Positions 1 through 12,351 of a stretch of 64,000 bases of DNA are shown here, one piece after another. How positions within the stretch are numbered: the first letter of the stretch is position 1; each line of letters starts with the position of its first letter. The stretch is from Dichotomocladium elegans (Eukaryota; Mucoromycota; Mucoromycetes; Mucorales; Lichtheimiaceae): positions 434,001 to 498,000 of the forward strand of contig JAIXMN010000018.1 of NCBI GenBank assembly GCA_025716815.1. The letters run 5' to 3'. Under the pieces are notes generated by a model. It saw only the letters and a list, made by a program, of their open reading frames with translations. It was not told where the DNA came from and ran no database searches. The position numbers and the translations under genes were made by a program.

Positions 1-3000
1 CAAGCTGCTGGCCTGAATAACGCGCCGCCACCTCCTGTCGCTGAAAAAAACGACGAGAATGATGACGAGCTGAAGCCCAAAGTGCTCACTAGCTGGTGGT
101 CTTGGGTTGCATTCTTAGCAACATGTTGCTTTCCGCCATTCGTCATTAGGATCGTTTTTAGAAAGCCTAACGCCTTGATGCAACAGGCCTGGCGAGAAAA
201 GGTATGCAGAACAATGCTTAGCATCCTTCCTCTTTTCCCATGCACTTCTTTTTCCTAATCTCTCTGTTTCCTGCTGTCGTTTCTTCTGATCTCTAGGTTA
301 CGCTCGTTTATATAATTTTGATTCTCTGCGGCGCGCTTGCTTATGTCACTTACGGTTTAAATGAGACTCTCTGTCCCGACGGAATACGGAATTATCCTTA
401 CTCCGCCATGGTTGATGGAGTACGGACCCCAGTCTATCGGGAAGAACCCCGTGTTTTCGGCTACCTTTACGAATTGGATACCCTCAAAAGTTTTTTCTCC
501 AGTAAAGGTCTTAACCTCACCAACGACTACGAGAATATGGAGCTCGGTTCCATTTTCGACGCCGACGCGAGCGGCGCTTGCGCAAGCTTTGATCAGGGAG
601 CGATAAAGACTAAAGGTGTATGTAGACTCGACAGTCCGTATGGTAAGCAATGCTCCTTTTTCAAATGAAAGTAATGACTGAAACGGGTATTGGGAACGAA
701 CAGGTGGGTCTATCAGCCAGCCCGACGGATCTTGCTTGTCATTTGCCGAGCTCCAAGCCTATGCAAGTACTAACGGTTCAATTGGCTTTGATTGGGTGGA
801 CCTGCGTCCGAGAGGTGCAGATGTCCTAGACGACACTGATCTGGTTGTCCTAGGCGATTCTGGTACTATTTTGAGTTTCAAACTTGTCATATGTCTCAAA
901 CCGGTTGTATCTGACCCTGCAACTTTGCCATTTCAGTGCTGAACATTACTAGATATTTGAGCTCCACCAACAAGTTTTTTGGCGACCAGGTTGATATCGC
1001 CCTACGGAACAACCGCGGAAATGATGCATCATATGCTATCCTTGCTGCAGCTGGGAATCCGACCCGCGATTGCCTGCTTGCGCGCTACCGCGTGGGCTCG
1101 ATGGAAACTGATACGGCCGGATGTATTGCCAACAATATAGTCACGAACATTATGTTTGCGGTCATTATTGTCATCATTGTCATCCGTTACTCTATGGCAT
1201 TATTATTCCAGTGGGTTATTGCCAAACGCCTTGTGAAGCCTGGTGGCCGATCGAACTGGCTGGCGTGGCGTTCAATTAAGGGAGGCAACGATGACCCCGC
1301 CAATCATATTCCCGGTCCCTATAATAACTATGGACCAATGAATGTCGCAAACAATGTCTCGGCGGCCTCTATCAGCTCAGCCTCATCGCGCAACACACCC
1401 AGCGATAGCTCTGTCGTAGGTCTCGGCGGAAACCGGTCTGACATAGTATCGACTGAGCTTTACACGGTCATGCTTGTTACGTGTTATTCGGAAGGCGAAG
1501 AGGGTCTTCGCACTACTATGGATAGTTTGGCAGAAACTACTTATTCCAAAAAGCACAAGGTCTGTGCGCTGATAGGGGATAAGAAATGACTGGGAATTAC
1601 TTACATTTGCGTGGAAAATGCAGTGTTTCTTCGTCGTTGCTGACGGAATGATCACCGGTGCTGGTGAGACACGGTCGACTCCAGATATTGTGGTTAGCAT
1701 GATGGAACTTGATCCTACCATGACAAACCCCAAGCCCTGTTCGTATCTTGCGGTAGCGGACGGCGAAAAACAGCTAAATATGGCGAAAGTGGTAACTATT
1801 TGCAATTATAATGACGTAAACACCATGATACTGAGCTTCGGGGATTGTAGTATGCAGGTCACTACAAAGGCGTGCCGTGTATTACCATCGTCAAATGCGG
1901 AACGGAGGAGGAACAAAAAGGGCCCAAGGCCGGAAACCGAGGCAAGCGTGACTCTCAGGTGAATATAGACAATGAATCCCATGTGACTCGTTTAACATAG
2001 CCTCTGTCTACTAGCTTATTCTGATGTCGTTCTTCCAACGTGTTCTATTCAATGATCGTCTATCCGAGCTTGATTATGAAATCTTTTGGAAAGCAACTTG
2101 GCTGATGAAGGGTGTGACACCCGACAAGTTTGAACTCGCGCTCATGGTACGTAGCCTGTGGGAGATCAGGAAGCATCCCTTATTTGCTAAAACGATGAGC
2201 ACAATAGGTGGATGCTGATACCAAAGTTTTACCGGACGCATTAACGTATATGGTTGCTGCAATGGCAAATGATATCACCATTATGGGTCTATGTGGTGAG
2301 ACACGTATCGCAAATAAGCGTGCATCATGTGAGTTTCTTTTTCCTTCGATTTGTACACGAGGACCAAGTGTCATTAACCTTCCACATAGGGGTTACTGCT
2401 ATCCAAGTCTTTGAATACTACATTTCCCACCATTACGCCAAAGCCTTTGAGTCTCTTTTCGGTATTGTCACCTGTCTCCCGGGCTGCTTTAGTATGTTCC
2501 GGATAAAGGCACCCAAGAACGGTGCATGGGTTCCGTTGCTTGCCAATCCCGATATTATTCTCGAGTACAACCAGAATGTGGTTACTACGCTACACGAGAA
2601 AAATCTATTGCTACTCGGTGAGGATCGATTCCTGTCAACCCTTATGCTCCGCACATTCCCCAAGCGACAAATGATGTTTGTACCGCAAGCTCGGTGCAGG
2701 ACAATTGTCCCCGATGAATTCAAAGTGTTGCTCTCACAGCGCCGGCGATGGATTAATTCCACAGTACATAACCTAATGGAACTGGTACTTGTGTCTGATC
2801 TGTGCGGTATTGCTTGTCTGTCGATGCAATTTTCAGTGTTTGTCGATCTGATTGCTGCCCTTGTTTTGCCTGCCGCTATTACCATGACCATCTATTTGAT
2901 CATCAGCTCGGCTATCTCCAGCGATCCCCAGTGGCAGTCTCTCGGTTTATTGCTCTGTATATTGTTCCTGCCTGGTATTCTCATTGGAATCACGACTTTC

Positions 3001-3520
3001 AAGCTTATTTATATATGCTGGATGATCAGTAAGTGTCCCCCCGTTTCTTCAGCATGAGGTTATATATTAAGATTCGCTATTAGTTTACATTATTGCCTTG
3101 CCGATTTGGAACTTCGTGCTGCCATTGTATTCGTTCTGGCATTTTGACGACTTTTCATGGGGCGCCACACGCGTGGTTGCTGGCGAAAAGAAAGATAAGG
3201 GCCATGGAGATGCCGAGGGCAAGTTTGACTCATCTCGATTGGTGATGAAGAAATGGGAGGATTGGGAATCGGAGCGTACGGGCCAGCGTGTCAATAAGAA
3301 CAGAATGACGCTCATGACGCCGATGGATAAACCGATCGCATTTGATGGTGGCAACAACCTCAGCCGTGTCTCCGTAACACCATCCTTGACACCTCCCCCA
3401 TTCGGCAACATTTTCAACGATCGCATAATGTATGGTTCCGCATCGAATTCATTAATCTCATTATCCAACACTCCTTCTCGCACTTCGACTCCCCCTCCCC
3501 CGCCTCCTCCTCAGCGGTGA
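1..3520 (+). CDS. Class IV (Chs3-type) chitin synthase, 5'-truncated by window start
   Basis: Makes chitin from UDP-GlcNAc at the plasma membrane. Exons: <1-201, 297-642, 704-862, 937-1559, 1624-1791, 1851-1958, 2015-2146, 2208-2328, 2390-3028, 3084-3520. All phases agree, giving 977 residues of the C-terminal part. Visible: TM segments near the window start and after the first intron; a lumenal Cys-containing region; a TM pair before the catalytic domain; the glycosyltransferase core with [16 protein letters not shown] (DxD), GEDR and SQRRRWINS; and C-terminal TM helices ending in a Ser/Pro-rich tail. The order and the long insertion before the core match class IV enzymes (yeast Chs3 type) rather than class I/II. 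The real start lies upstream of base 1. An AATAAA at 3691-3696 is a likely poly(A) signal. Confidence 0.93.
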
Positions 3521-3690
3521 AAACGAGAAATGTGATTTGCCACTTTCTCATGCCCCCCACCATCTCACCTGCCGTCGCTTTGAAACGCACACATACATAC
3601 ATATACGCACGCTCACGTACATACAAACATACATACAACCGATCACAATTCAACCCGGTGAAGGATAATTTGATATTTACCATTTGTACA

Positions 3691-3696
3691 AATAAA
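3691..3696 (+). terminator. Likely poly(A) signal AATAAA of the class IV chitin synthase
   Basis: An AATAAA hexamer about 170 nt after the stop codon at 3520, in AT-rich sequence. The position fits a 3' UTR end. Confidence 0.5.
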
Positions 3697-3994
3697 GTAT
3701 TTACTTACTACGCACAAATGGAGAATGTATCACCATCCACCCCCCAAAAAAATCACCAAGTGCGTGATAACGGCTCCGAATGGTATCACATGGAAGACAA
3801 GCTGCATAATTCTTTTCGCTTCTTGTGTCTTTTAAAGTTCACGCATTCCAACTCGTCCGAGAAGGAGAAGGACGATCCTTCCGCCATCTTTGGCCTAGCG
3901 TATCCGTGGTAAAGGGGGAGGGTGACATGTTACTCCCCTCCATCCATCTTCCATCTCTGTTCCCTCTGCGAATGTCAGGGGAACTTTTCATGAT

Positions 3995-4027
3995 AACGGT
4001 TGCATGCCCTGGATGCAGGCAACCGTT
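3995..4027. repeat. Perfect 9-bp inverted repeat with 15-nt loop
   Basis: AACGGTTGC at 3995-4003 is the exact reverse complement of GCAACCGTT at 4019-4027. It sits about 290 nt upstream of the CBS gene start. It could be a hairpin in RNA or a dyad protein site; function is unknown. Confidence 0.6.
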
Positions 4028-4240
4028 TTCCACAACCGGTGTAGATGAAAGAGATCAATACAGCACCAGTGGACATGGAGAATGTTGGCGTCATAGAGCA
4101 AAAGAATGATGAGTTGAAACATATGGCCTAAAGGGCTACTACAGCTGGGATGTTCCAATCAACTTTGTCTGTTTTAACTAGGGATGGTTGGCTGGAGATG
4201 GAAATGAATTTTATGCCCAGCTTAACCAGCCACTCGTGTT

Positions 4241-4247
4241 TATAAAA
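4241..4247 (+). promoter_or_regulatory. TATA box of the CBS-domain gene
   Basis: TATAAAA lies 74 nt upstream of the ATG at 4315, followed by a CT-rich leader, which is typical of fungal promoters. Confidence 0.5.
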
Positions 4248-4314
4248 ATTGCATTTGTTGGATTCGTCCCCCTCCCCTTTCCTTCTTTCTTCTTTTTCAT
4301 CGCTTTGCACAAAT

Positions 4315-5348
4315 ATGACCACCATCGACAACAGCCTAACCGACCTTGGCGTCCGAGAAAGCGTCCATCGAGACTTTATTACCTTCAAGACAGTATCCAA
4401 CGTCCTCGCTTGCGTAAAACCAATATCCAACCGTGAACTCGTCGACTTGCCTTCCACCGCCACTATGGAGGAGGCATTTGACGTCCTCCTCGCAAAAGAT
4501 ATCCTCTCAGTCCCAGTATACCAGTTGGAAGGCAACTCCAAAAAGTACATTACGATTGTCAGTGTCCTCGACTTGTTACGGCTGTTGAGTGTAAGCTTCT
4601 TGCATGGTTGAACCGTGAGAAAGTTTGTGCTCAACATACTGGGTCGGATCATGAATAGGGTAATACGCACGACGACTCGACCGTGTTGCTCAAGCCATTG
4701 AGTGAGGCCATTGGGATGACGCCCGAGAGCTCAAAACTGGTGACCGTCCGACCGACGGATACGCTCGAGTACGTGATAAAGCTGCTCAGCAGTCACCGTG
4801 CCCATCGAGTGCTTGTTCAATCAGACGATCAGCCTCCTGTCCTCCTCTCACAAATGGACCTCGCCCGGTATCTGCAAGCCCACAACCATGAGCTCGGGCC
4901 CATTCTCGATCTAACCACACCTACCGTCGTCGAACGCGCTAAGGTTCGTCGGCACGAGACCGACATCTCCATCGTTCTGGCTCTCCCGTACCGCATCACT
5001 GCGAAAGAAGCCTTCGCAACGCTTGCTCAATCGTCTGTGGGTGCGCTGGCCATTGTGGATCCCGTCGACAATACGTTGGTGAGCGAGCTAAGCCCTGAGC
5101 AACTGCGTGGTCTTAACCGTGACCGCTTCAGTGCGCTTCAACGCCCAGTGATCATGTATCTAAAGGAGCATGACGGCGACCTCTACCCTCCCTTGACCTG
5201 CCATGATCGGTTCACTCTGTCGCAAGTCCTCACTGCCTTTGTGCTCCGCAAAGCCCACCGGTTGTGGTGGTGCGATGAGGACGGTCATGTTAAGGGTGTG
5301 ATCACGCTGAGCGACCTGCTCGGCATCTTTCTTGATCAAATGGTCTGA
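4315..5348 (+). CDS. CBS-repeat protein (probably four CBS motifs)
   Basis: Exons 4315-4590 and 4659-5348 (intron GTAAGC...TAG, phase 0), 321 residues. Two Bateman-like modules are visible: LPSTATMEEAFDVLLAKDI followed by a VPVY strand, then VRPTDTLEYVIKLLSSHRAHR followed by an LLSQMDLARYL helix, and a second half ending in KGVITLSDLLGIFLD. This is the layout of AMPK-gamma, Sds23-type and uncharacterised fungal CBS proteins, which bind adenine nucleotides. I see no kinase or transporter domain, so a regulatory subunit or nucleotide sensor is inferred rather than shown. The start was chosen as the first ATG after the TATA box and CT-rich leader. An AATAAA at 5354-5359 follows the stop. The gene sits between two chitin synthases in the same direction. 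Confidence 0.85.
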
Positions 5349-5579
5349 ATAACAATAAAAGACAGACTTACACCCTCAACCTCTCCCCCCCCCAAATTTT
5401 GTTGTTTGTGTGTTTAGTTTTTTCCCCATTGTCTTAGAATCATTTGCTTGTTTAAAAAAAGAAAGGGATTCCTCCTTTCTTTTTCGCCTATGTGTGTGAA
5501 CTGAACGTGCGTGCGTGCGTGTGTGTGTATATACGTGCCGGTCCTTCTTTTACTTCTGCGTATTTTCCCTTCGTCGTTG

Positions 5580-8474
5580 ATGAATCCCTCAGTGTCATTG
5601 TCATTTCATGAAGACCATCGCCGGCCACTACAGCAACCATATCCCTACACGCCGTCACCTTTACCTGCGGCGGCCGGACTGGTTATGAACACAGCAGGGC
5701 CACCGCAAACCATTGTTATGCAGCAGCATCCGCCGATGCAAAGTATCGCCCCAGTACCACCGCAGCATTATCCGATGCCTGTGCCTATGCCAGGCGGCGC
5801 GTCTTCTGCGGTTGCTGCTGCTACTCTTCATCCGCGGCTTGATATGCCAGGAGTTGCTCCGGCTCTCCAGCCCCGGCGCTACAACAACATCCGACTCGTC
5901 CGGTTAACGGGCGGCAACCTCGTGCTCGACTGTCCAGTCCCGCCACAATACATTGGGGCCGCACCGCGAAAGGACGCCAAGGAATTTGACGCCATGCGCT
6001 ACACAGCTGTGACCTGCGGCCCCGCCGAATTTTCAGAATCCTACACGCTTAGGCAGGAATGGATGCAGCGAGACACCGAGCTCTTCATCTGTATTACCAT
6101 GTACAACGTAAGAAAGAAAAGCTTTCCAGCCCCCGGGTTGGGTATCACAAACGATACAAGTGCATGACTGACAGGCATTGGCTAGGAAGACGAGATTCTG
6201 CTCTCTCGGACACTTCATGGGATTATGAAAAACATATCCCATTTATGTTCCCGAAGCCGTTCCAAAACTTGGGTAGGTGTATCATATCATTTCTTTTTGT
6301 ATATAGAATTGTTCGCACTGAACATTATCCACGTGCTTGATCTAGGGCGACGAATCATGGAAGAAGGTGGTCGTGTGTATCATTGCAGACGGACGAAACA
6401 AGATCCATCCTCGTGTGCTGGATCTCTTGTCAGCACTGGGTGTTTATCAAGAAGGCATTGCCAAGAATTTCGTCAACCATAGACAGGTAGAAGCGCATCT
6501 CTACGAGGTATACATTACATGGGGAGAGGGGGATGTTCGTTCAATGTATGAGCTGACAGCGGTTCTAAAAGTTTACGACCCAACTGTCGTTGAACCCGGA
6601 CCTGAAATTCAAGAGCGCCATCAACAACATCGTGCCGACGCAGATCCTCTTTTGTCTTAAGGAAAAAAACCAACGCAAGATCAACTCGCACCGTTGGTTC
6701 TTTCAGGCCTTTTGTGCTCGCCTTAAGCCGACAGTGTGCATGCTCTTTGATGTTGGAACCCGACCGGGGCCTTCATCGATCTACCATTTATGGAAGACTT
6801 TTGACATCAATGCCCGAGTTGCTGGCGCATGCGGAGAGGTGCGTGCGATGACAGGACGGGCGGGTGTACAGTTGCTGATCAATCCCATCGTGGCAGCGCA
6901 AAATTTCGAGTACAAGATGTCGAATATTCTCGACAAGCCACTCGAGTCTGTGCTAGGCTACATTCAGGTCCTTCCGGGTGCCTTTTCGGCATACCGGTAC
7001 GAGGCGCTACTCGATGACGCAGATGGCCGGGGCCCATTGCAGAAGTATTTCCTCGGGGAGCGAATGCACGAGGATGCGGGCATCTTTGAGGCCAACATGT
7101 ATCTTGCGGAGGATCGAATCCTGTGCTTTGAGCTGGTTGCGAAAAAGCACAACCAGTGGCTGCTGCATTATGTGTCGAATGCGTACGGCGAGACGGACGT
7201 GCCCAACGGCGTGGCCGAATTCATCTCACAGCGACGTCGTTGGCTAAACGGTTCGTTTTTCTCGGGCGTCTATGCCATCTTCCACTGGGGCCAGGTACTC
7301 CGGACCCATCACTCGGCCGGTCGCAAGACCCTGCTCATTGTTGAACTCGTCTATCTGTCGCTGTCATGGGTGTTTTCGTGGTTTGCGCTCGGTAATTTTT
7401 TTCTCTCTTTCTTTATCCTCACCGGCGCGCTAGGATCGCTCGCCAATCCTCCTTTTGACCCCAAGACAGCGGACAACGTGCATATCGGCCTCACCTATGT
7501 CTACGTCGTTCTTCTGATTGTCCTGTTTCTGTTTTCTATGGGCAATCGGCCACAAGGGTGTGTAAGGAGGAGAGAAGTAAGCGAGTGAGCGCCGAGATCA
7601 TCCATCTGATGACTCTGTACAGGTCCAAGGTCGCTTACACGATCATCATGATTTTCTTTGCAATGCTGATGGGCTATATTCTGTTTGCGTCGATCTACCT
7701 GGCCTACGAAGGCGTTCAAAGCGCTATTGCCACGAATTCACTGCTCACAGACGGACCTTTTCGAGACATCGTGGTTGCGGTCGGGGCAACCTATGCACTG
7801 TACCTGCTCGCGAGCTTTTTATTTTTGGATCCCTGGCATATGTTTACCAGCTGCGTCCAGTACGTCTTGATGACACCGAGTTACATCAACATCCTTAATA
7901 TTTTTGCGTTCTGTAACACACATGACGTCAGGTACTTTGTAACGTGTTGCGGGCTGCTCAGATGGACAAACCCATCTTAAAATATTTTTTTAGCTGGGGC
8001 ACGAAGGATATCACCGAGGTCGCAATGGATCTCGGGATCGTTAAAACACAGCAAGGCGGACAGGCGGAGGTTGCGCTCCCTGAACAGAAAGACCTTGCGC
8101 TGTTGTACCAAGAGGCTTGTCTTCACCTTCATAAGCGAGATCCCGCACCGGTTACAAAAATGGACCCGAGACAGAAACAAGAGGATTATTATAAGAGCGT
8201 ACGAACTCGACTCGTTACCACATGGCTGCTGAGCAACCTTGCTCTCGTCGCACTCATCGCAACGGCCGATTCGATGGGCTGGTTAGGTAAAAGAAGAGGG
8301 GGGGGAAGGGAGGTGAAGTGCGCGGTGAAGACTCAAGGATCGACAATAGGTAATTTTGATCAAAGAACCAATCGATATATGGCGTTTATCCTTTGGGTCG
8401 TTGCGGCGTTGGCTGCGTTTCGGTTCGTAGGGAGCGTATGTTACCGTATTTTTTCTATCTTTACTGGATCTTAA
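5580..8474 (+). CDS. Division 1 (class I/II) chitin synthase
   Basis: Exons 5580-6107, 6186-6272, 6346-6507, 6572-7557, 7623-7931, 7994-8286, 8350-8474; 829 residues, close to the family's usual size. The N-terminal ~100 residues are Pro/Gln-rich and cytoplasmic. The catalytic region shows [17 protein letters not shown] (Chitin_synth_1N), [26 protein letters not shown] and the signature [10 protein letters not shown]. These are followed by about five to seven TM helices and the CNTHDVSWGTK motif. Here the motif reads SWGTKD, where SWGTKG is usual. The reaction is UDP-GlcNAc polymerisation into chitin at the plasma membrane. The start is the first ATG in the frame that precedes the Pro/Gln-rich segment without a stop; an extra upstream exon cannot be excluded. 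The AATAAA after the stop overlaps the TAA. Confidence 0.93.
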
Positions 8475-8633
8475 TAAATACGCTTTACTCCTTCCTCCCC
8501 CAAACTCTATCTGTTGTGTCAGTCGAGCCGATTTCTCCGACAGAATGAAAGAAAATGGAACCTCCTTTTGCTTTCACCACCTCTCCCACCTTTTCTTTTA
8601 TTCTTAAAAAAGAATATATATCCACCCTATTTC

Positions 8634-10810
8634 ATGGCCCTTGTGTCCACACGTATAAACGCATTACGTACGTCTTTTCTGGCATTAGCACAGCTTGCCT
8701 CGGTAATCTATGGCTACCCCACGGGTTTTGTCATTCAGGAGGAAGAAAAACTCGAGATCGACTGGGGATCCCCCGAGTTTCTCGAGAAGGTAGCGATCAT
8801 CATCTTTCTCGTGCTGCTGGGTGGTGTCTTTGCAGGTAAAGCAAAACAGGGGGAGGGTGTTTATAAAGCGAGAGAGAGAGAGAGAAAAGAGGTGTATGCG
8901 GCATTATTTAATGCTGGTATATATATTATCTAGGCCTGACACTTGGTCTCATGGGCCAGGACGAGACAAACCTTCACGTTCTTATTCAGTCAGGCACGCC
9001 TTCAGAGCGGAAAAATGCCAAAAAGGTGCTTGCGTTGCTTGAGCGTGGCAAGCATTGGGTTCTTGTGACGCTACTCCTCTCGAACGTGGTGATCAACGAA
9101 ACCTTGCCTATCATCTTGGACAGCGTGCTTGGCGGTGGTTGGCAGGCCGTTGCCATCTCGACGGCCTTAATTGTCATTTTCGGCGAGTAAGTTCAATGAA
9201 ATGCGCTCATACTTTGCTGGTGGGCAAGAAGAAGACTGACGTTTTCTTTATAGGGTGATTCCGCAATGTATGATTCTATCTATTTTTTTTTTTTGGTTTC
9301 CGTTGCAAAGCTCTGACTTGGGGGAGTAAATGTTAGCGATTTGCGTCCGATATGGTCTAGCGATCGGTGCTAGAACGGCCTGGATGGTGTTGGTGCTCAT
9401 GTATGTCATGTATCCGATCGCATACCCCACTGCGCTGCTGCTGGACTATTTTCTTGGCGAGTCGCATGGCACGGTGTACAAGAAAGCGGGTACGTTATTA
9501 TCATTGATGCTATGCATTCCTCACCGTTGACATCCTCCTCCCCCCCCTCCCGGGGAATTTTTTTTTTTTGTTTAGGTCTGAAGACCCTCGTGTCGCTTCA
9601 CCAAGCTGTGAATCCTTCGGATGCAGAGGCGCTAACGTCCGACGAGGTGACCATCATTGGTGCAGTCCTCGACCTTCGGTCGAAGCCCGTGTCACAGATC
9701 ATGACGCCCATCTCGAACGCATTTACTCTGTCGGTTAATGATATTCTCGATGAGGCGCTTGTAGATAAGGTAGTACTGCGCGGCTAATCGGGTTGGTTGC
9801 TTGGGTCGTTGAAGCTTCCGCTGCCCTGCCTTCCCACCCCACGCACACTGATGTCTCTCTCTCTTTTTTTTTTTTGCGTGCGCCCGTGCTGCCAACCTAC
9901 ATTAGATCCTTACAGCCGGGTACTCCCGTATTCCTGTCCATGCGGTGGACGAGAAAACCAATTTTGTCGGCATGCTGCTTACTAAACATCTCATCACGTA
10001 CGACCCCGAAGATGCTTTGCCGGTGTCGAATCTTCAACTCAGCACGTTGCCCGAGACCGGGCCCGAGACCAGCTGCTTGGATATTCTCAACTTTTTCCAG
10101 GAAGGCAAAAGTAAGCGAAGGTTGCCAGTGTGTTACCTCTTTTTTTTTTCTTTGTTGTTCATGTGTACTCATGGTTGTTGTGTGTTTGTCTGTCGCTGAC
10201 AGGCCATATGGCACTTGTGTCGGACGACCCAGGAGGTCAGACCGGTGCCCTTGGTGTTATTACACTCGAGGACGTGATCGAGGAACTCATTGGCGAGGTA
10301 GGCCCGTAGTGGTGGAGGGGGGGTTGTTGGGCGCGCGTGAAGGGTTGCGTGCGTGACGGTGGATAGGGGATATAGAGATGCACTTGGCTGACCTACAAAA
10401 AAAAATGATGCCATAGGAAATCATCGATGAGACGGATGTCTATGTGGATGGTAAGGAAAATAAAAAGCACGTGGTTGAGTAAGAGAGCTGACATGAAAGG
10501 CCTAGTCGCCAACAAGGTTCGTGTCGTCCGCCGACAGATTCCAAATAGCAGAAAGACCGCGAGCGGTCGCAACCAGCCCAGACGGCCCTCCCGCAAGCGC
10601 AACTCGCACCCGTTGCCGCCGTCCCGCCAGCCCGCTGCGGTTGTCCGGTCCATGTCCAGTCACTCGGTGACCAATGTGCAGCGCAACAAGGTGGTCGAGC
10701 CATACCAAAAGACATATGGTGCTATTGCCAACAGCATCCTTTCCACGTCCCCCGCCAACGTTGAGCACCAACCTCTCTTGGGCCCCAATACCAACAATGC
10801 CCGTCATTAA
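8634..10810 (+). CDS. MAM3: Mam3/CNNM-type membrane protein (DUF21 plus CBS pair)
   Basis: Nine exons: 8634-8835, 8934-9186, 9254-9267, 9337-9489, 9576-9769, 9906-10110, 10203-10297, 10417-10450, 10506-10810; 484 residues, every junction phase-consistent. An N-terminal hydrophobic, probably extracytoplasmic leader is followed by the DUF21 core ([20 protein letters not shown], then [13 protein letters not shown] and [17 protein letters not shown]). Next comes a CBS pair (from [14 protein letters not shown] through [14 protein letters not shown] to [18 protein letters not shown]) and a basic, Ser/Pro-rich tail ending near EHQPLLGP. Yeast Mam3 and animal CNNMs are linked to Mg/Mn homeostasis at the vacuole or plasma membrane; transport direction cannot be read here. 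The third exon is only 14 nt. The gene is convergent with the next one, 74 bp away. Confidence 0.9.
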
Positions 10811-10884
10811 ATGATCGCTCTTTTCGGTAGTGCAACGTACAATTTTTTTTTTTTACATCTATTCTTGTAAAACAAGTAATCCTC

Positions 10885-12351
10885 TCAATTCTGCAGAGGT
10901 TTGCAGCTGCTTTGAGATGTCTGAAGCGACCGGACGCTGTCCTGATCGTCTTCCTTCGGTGATGCCAGCGGGTCTCTGGGAGATCCGACAGTGGGAGGAG
11001 GAGGATGATGGGAAGTCGATGCTGGCATGATGTACTTGTCAGGATAGTCGGCCATGTCAAAGTGGATGTCTGGCGGCGGTGTGCCAGACCGCTGTTGAAA
11101 CTCGTCGAGGGTGGGGACCGTCGGATGTCGGACGGACATCTTGATGTTGGTGGAGGTGACCCAATGGATGGTGATAACATTGATCGTCACGTCAACGGTA
11201 CACATAGAAAGACACATGAGTCCTCGCTCACGGCCCCGGGTGATGGCAAGCGTCAGGATATTGACAAGCGAGACCACTAGGCAAACTGCAGACGCAACCA
11301 CCGTGCGACGCGTCAACTTGTACAGTCGCGTCTCTTTCCAGTCGCCTTCCTCTTTGCCCCGGCGGGTCGATGTTGCCAGCGGTCGGACAAACAACGCAGT
11401 AAGATAGAGGTTGAGGAGCTTAAAAAACCAGGTTACACAAAACTGCTAATTTCTTTTCGACAGTCGCTGTGGAAATTAAAACTTACAAAATCGTAGATCT
11501 GGATAGAGAAAAGAAGTAACACCAGCAGCAACAAACAGAATCAGCTTTTATGTACTCCTCTTCTGCCAGTAGAAAAAACAAAAGATAATAGCTCGTACAT
11601 ACCATGAGAGGAATGCTTGAGGGAGGTTGGAGACCCATAATGCAAATGCCTTCGTCGGTAATGTAACCGTTGCGGTAGATCAACTAGGTGCAAGTTCTTC
11701 AGCTGCAGTCGGGATGGCAAAGGATTGTGTTACACACGCGTACCATTAGAACAAAAATAACAACATAAGGGCATAGCAAGCCGAGATGAAATCGGTATTG
11801 TTTTGATTTTAGACGAGGCACACGAACCGTTGTGACCAAGTGAACACGTTCTATCAGCCTGTGCGCATCAAGAGATATCCCAAATTTGAGTTTTTTATGA
11901 GCCTTGTATGCCTGGGAGGTCCAAACCCCAGCCAATCCCTCCTCCCCCTCTCCGTCCTGTCTGACTGACCATGCATAAATGGTTATCTTGGTGCCTGCAT
12001 AAAAAATATCGCATATCAAAACGCCGAGAACACAAGAGACCGGATTCCCTATTGACGTTTTATTCCCCTTTTCATTTCAGTTTTCTCTCGCTCTCGTTCT
12101 CTTGTACGTGTACGTGTGTATTCATGACCCTTACAGTTGTTGGTGGAGACAGAAACAATCGCAATAGCCGAAAACACCCAAGAGAGGAGATAGAGATTAA
12201 GGACAAGTGTGCGTCCGTACGTCAAAGTGTTGAACCGTTCGAGTTTGGACTTGCTGCCCAGGAGCAATGCCATCACGGAGATGCAGCAAAGTGAAATGAT
12301 CTCGGACATGACTTCGAGTCCATCAGGACCATCAGGTGCAGGTATGTCCAT
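10885..12351 (-). CDS. Seven-TM membrane protein of unknown function, copy A
   Basis: Exons (minus): 12351-12135, 12048-11970, 11858-11744, 11683-11603, 11498-11487, 11418-10885; 345 residues. Hydropathy read by eye gives seven TM segments: near the N-terminus (ISLCCISVMALLLGS), LVLNLYLLSWVFSAIAIV, SCVLGVLICDIFYAGTK, LGLLCPYVVIFVLM, LLNLYLTALFV, VVASAVCLVVSLVNILTLAI and LMCLSMCTVDVTINVITIHW. A ~90-residue polar C-terminal tail follows, ending SLQTSQSSCKPLQN. The fifth exon is 12 nt (IYDF). I do not recognise the family. The length and topology resemble a fungal seven-TM receptor-like protein, but no GPCR signature such as DRY or NPxxY is evident. Its paralogue lies at 25631-27151. Confidence 0.85.

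Larger units (their letters stand above)
3521..4314. other. Intergenic stretch between the class IV chitin synthase and the CBS gene
   Basis: Contains the chitin synthase 3' UTR with a tetranucleotide-like ACAT/ATAC run near 3588-3640, the poly(A) signal at 3691, an inverted repeat at 3995-4027 and the TATA-bearing promoter of the next gene. No coding signal is convincing. Confidence 0.6.

Noticed and set aside
1383..1805. 140-codon minus-strand ORF
   Set aside because: Antisense to exons of the class IV chitin synthase that carry catalytic motifs.
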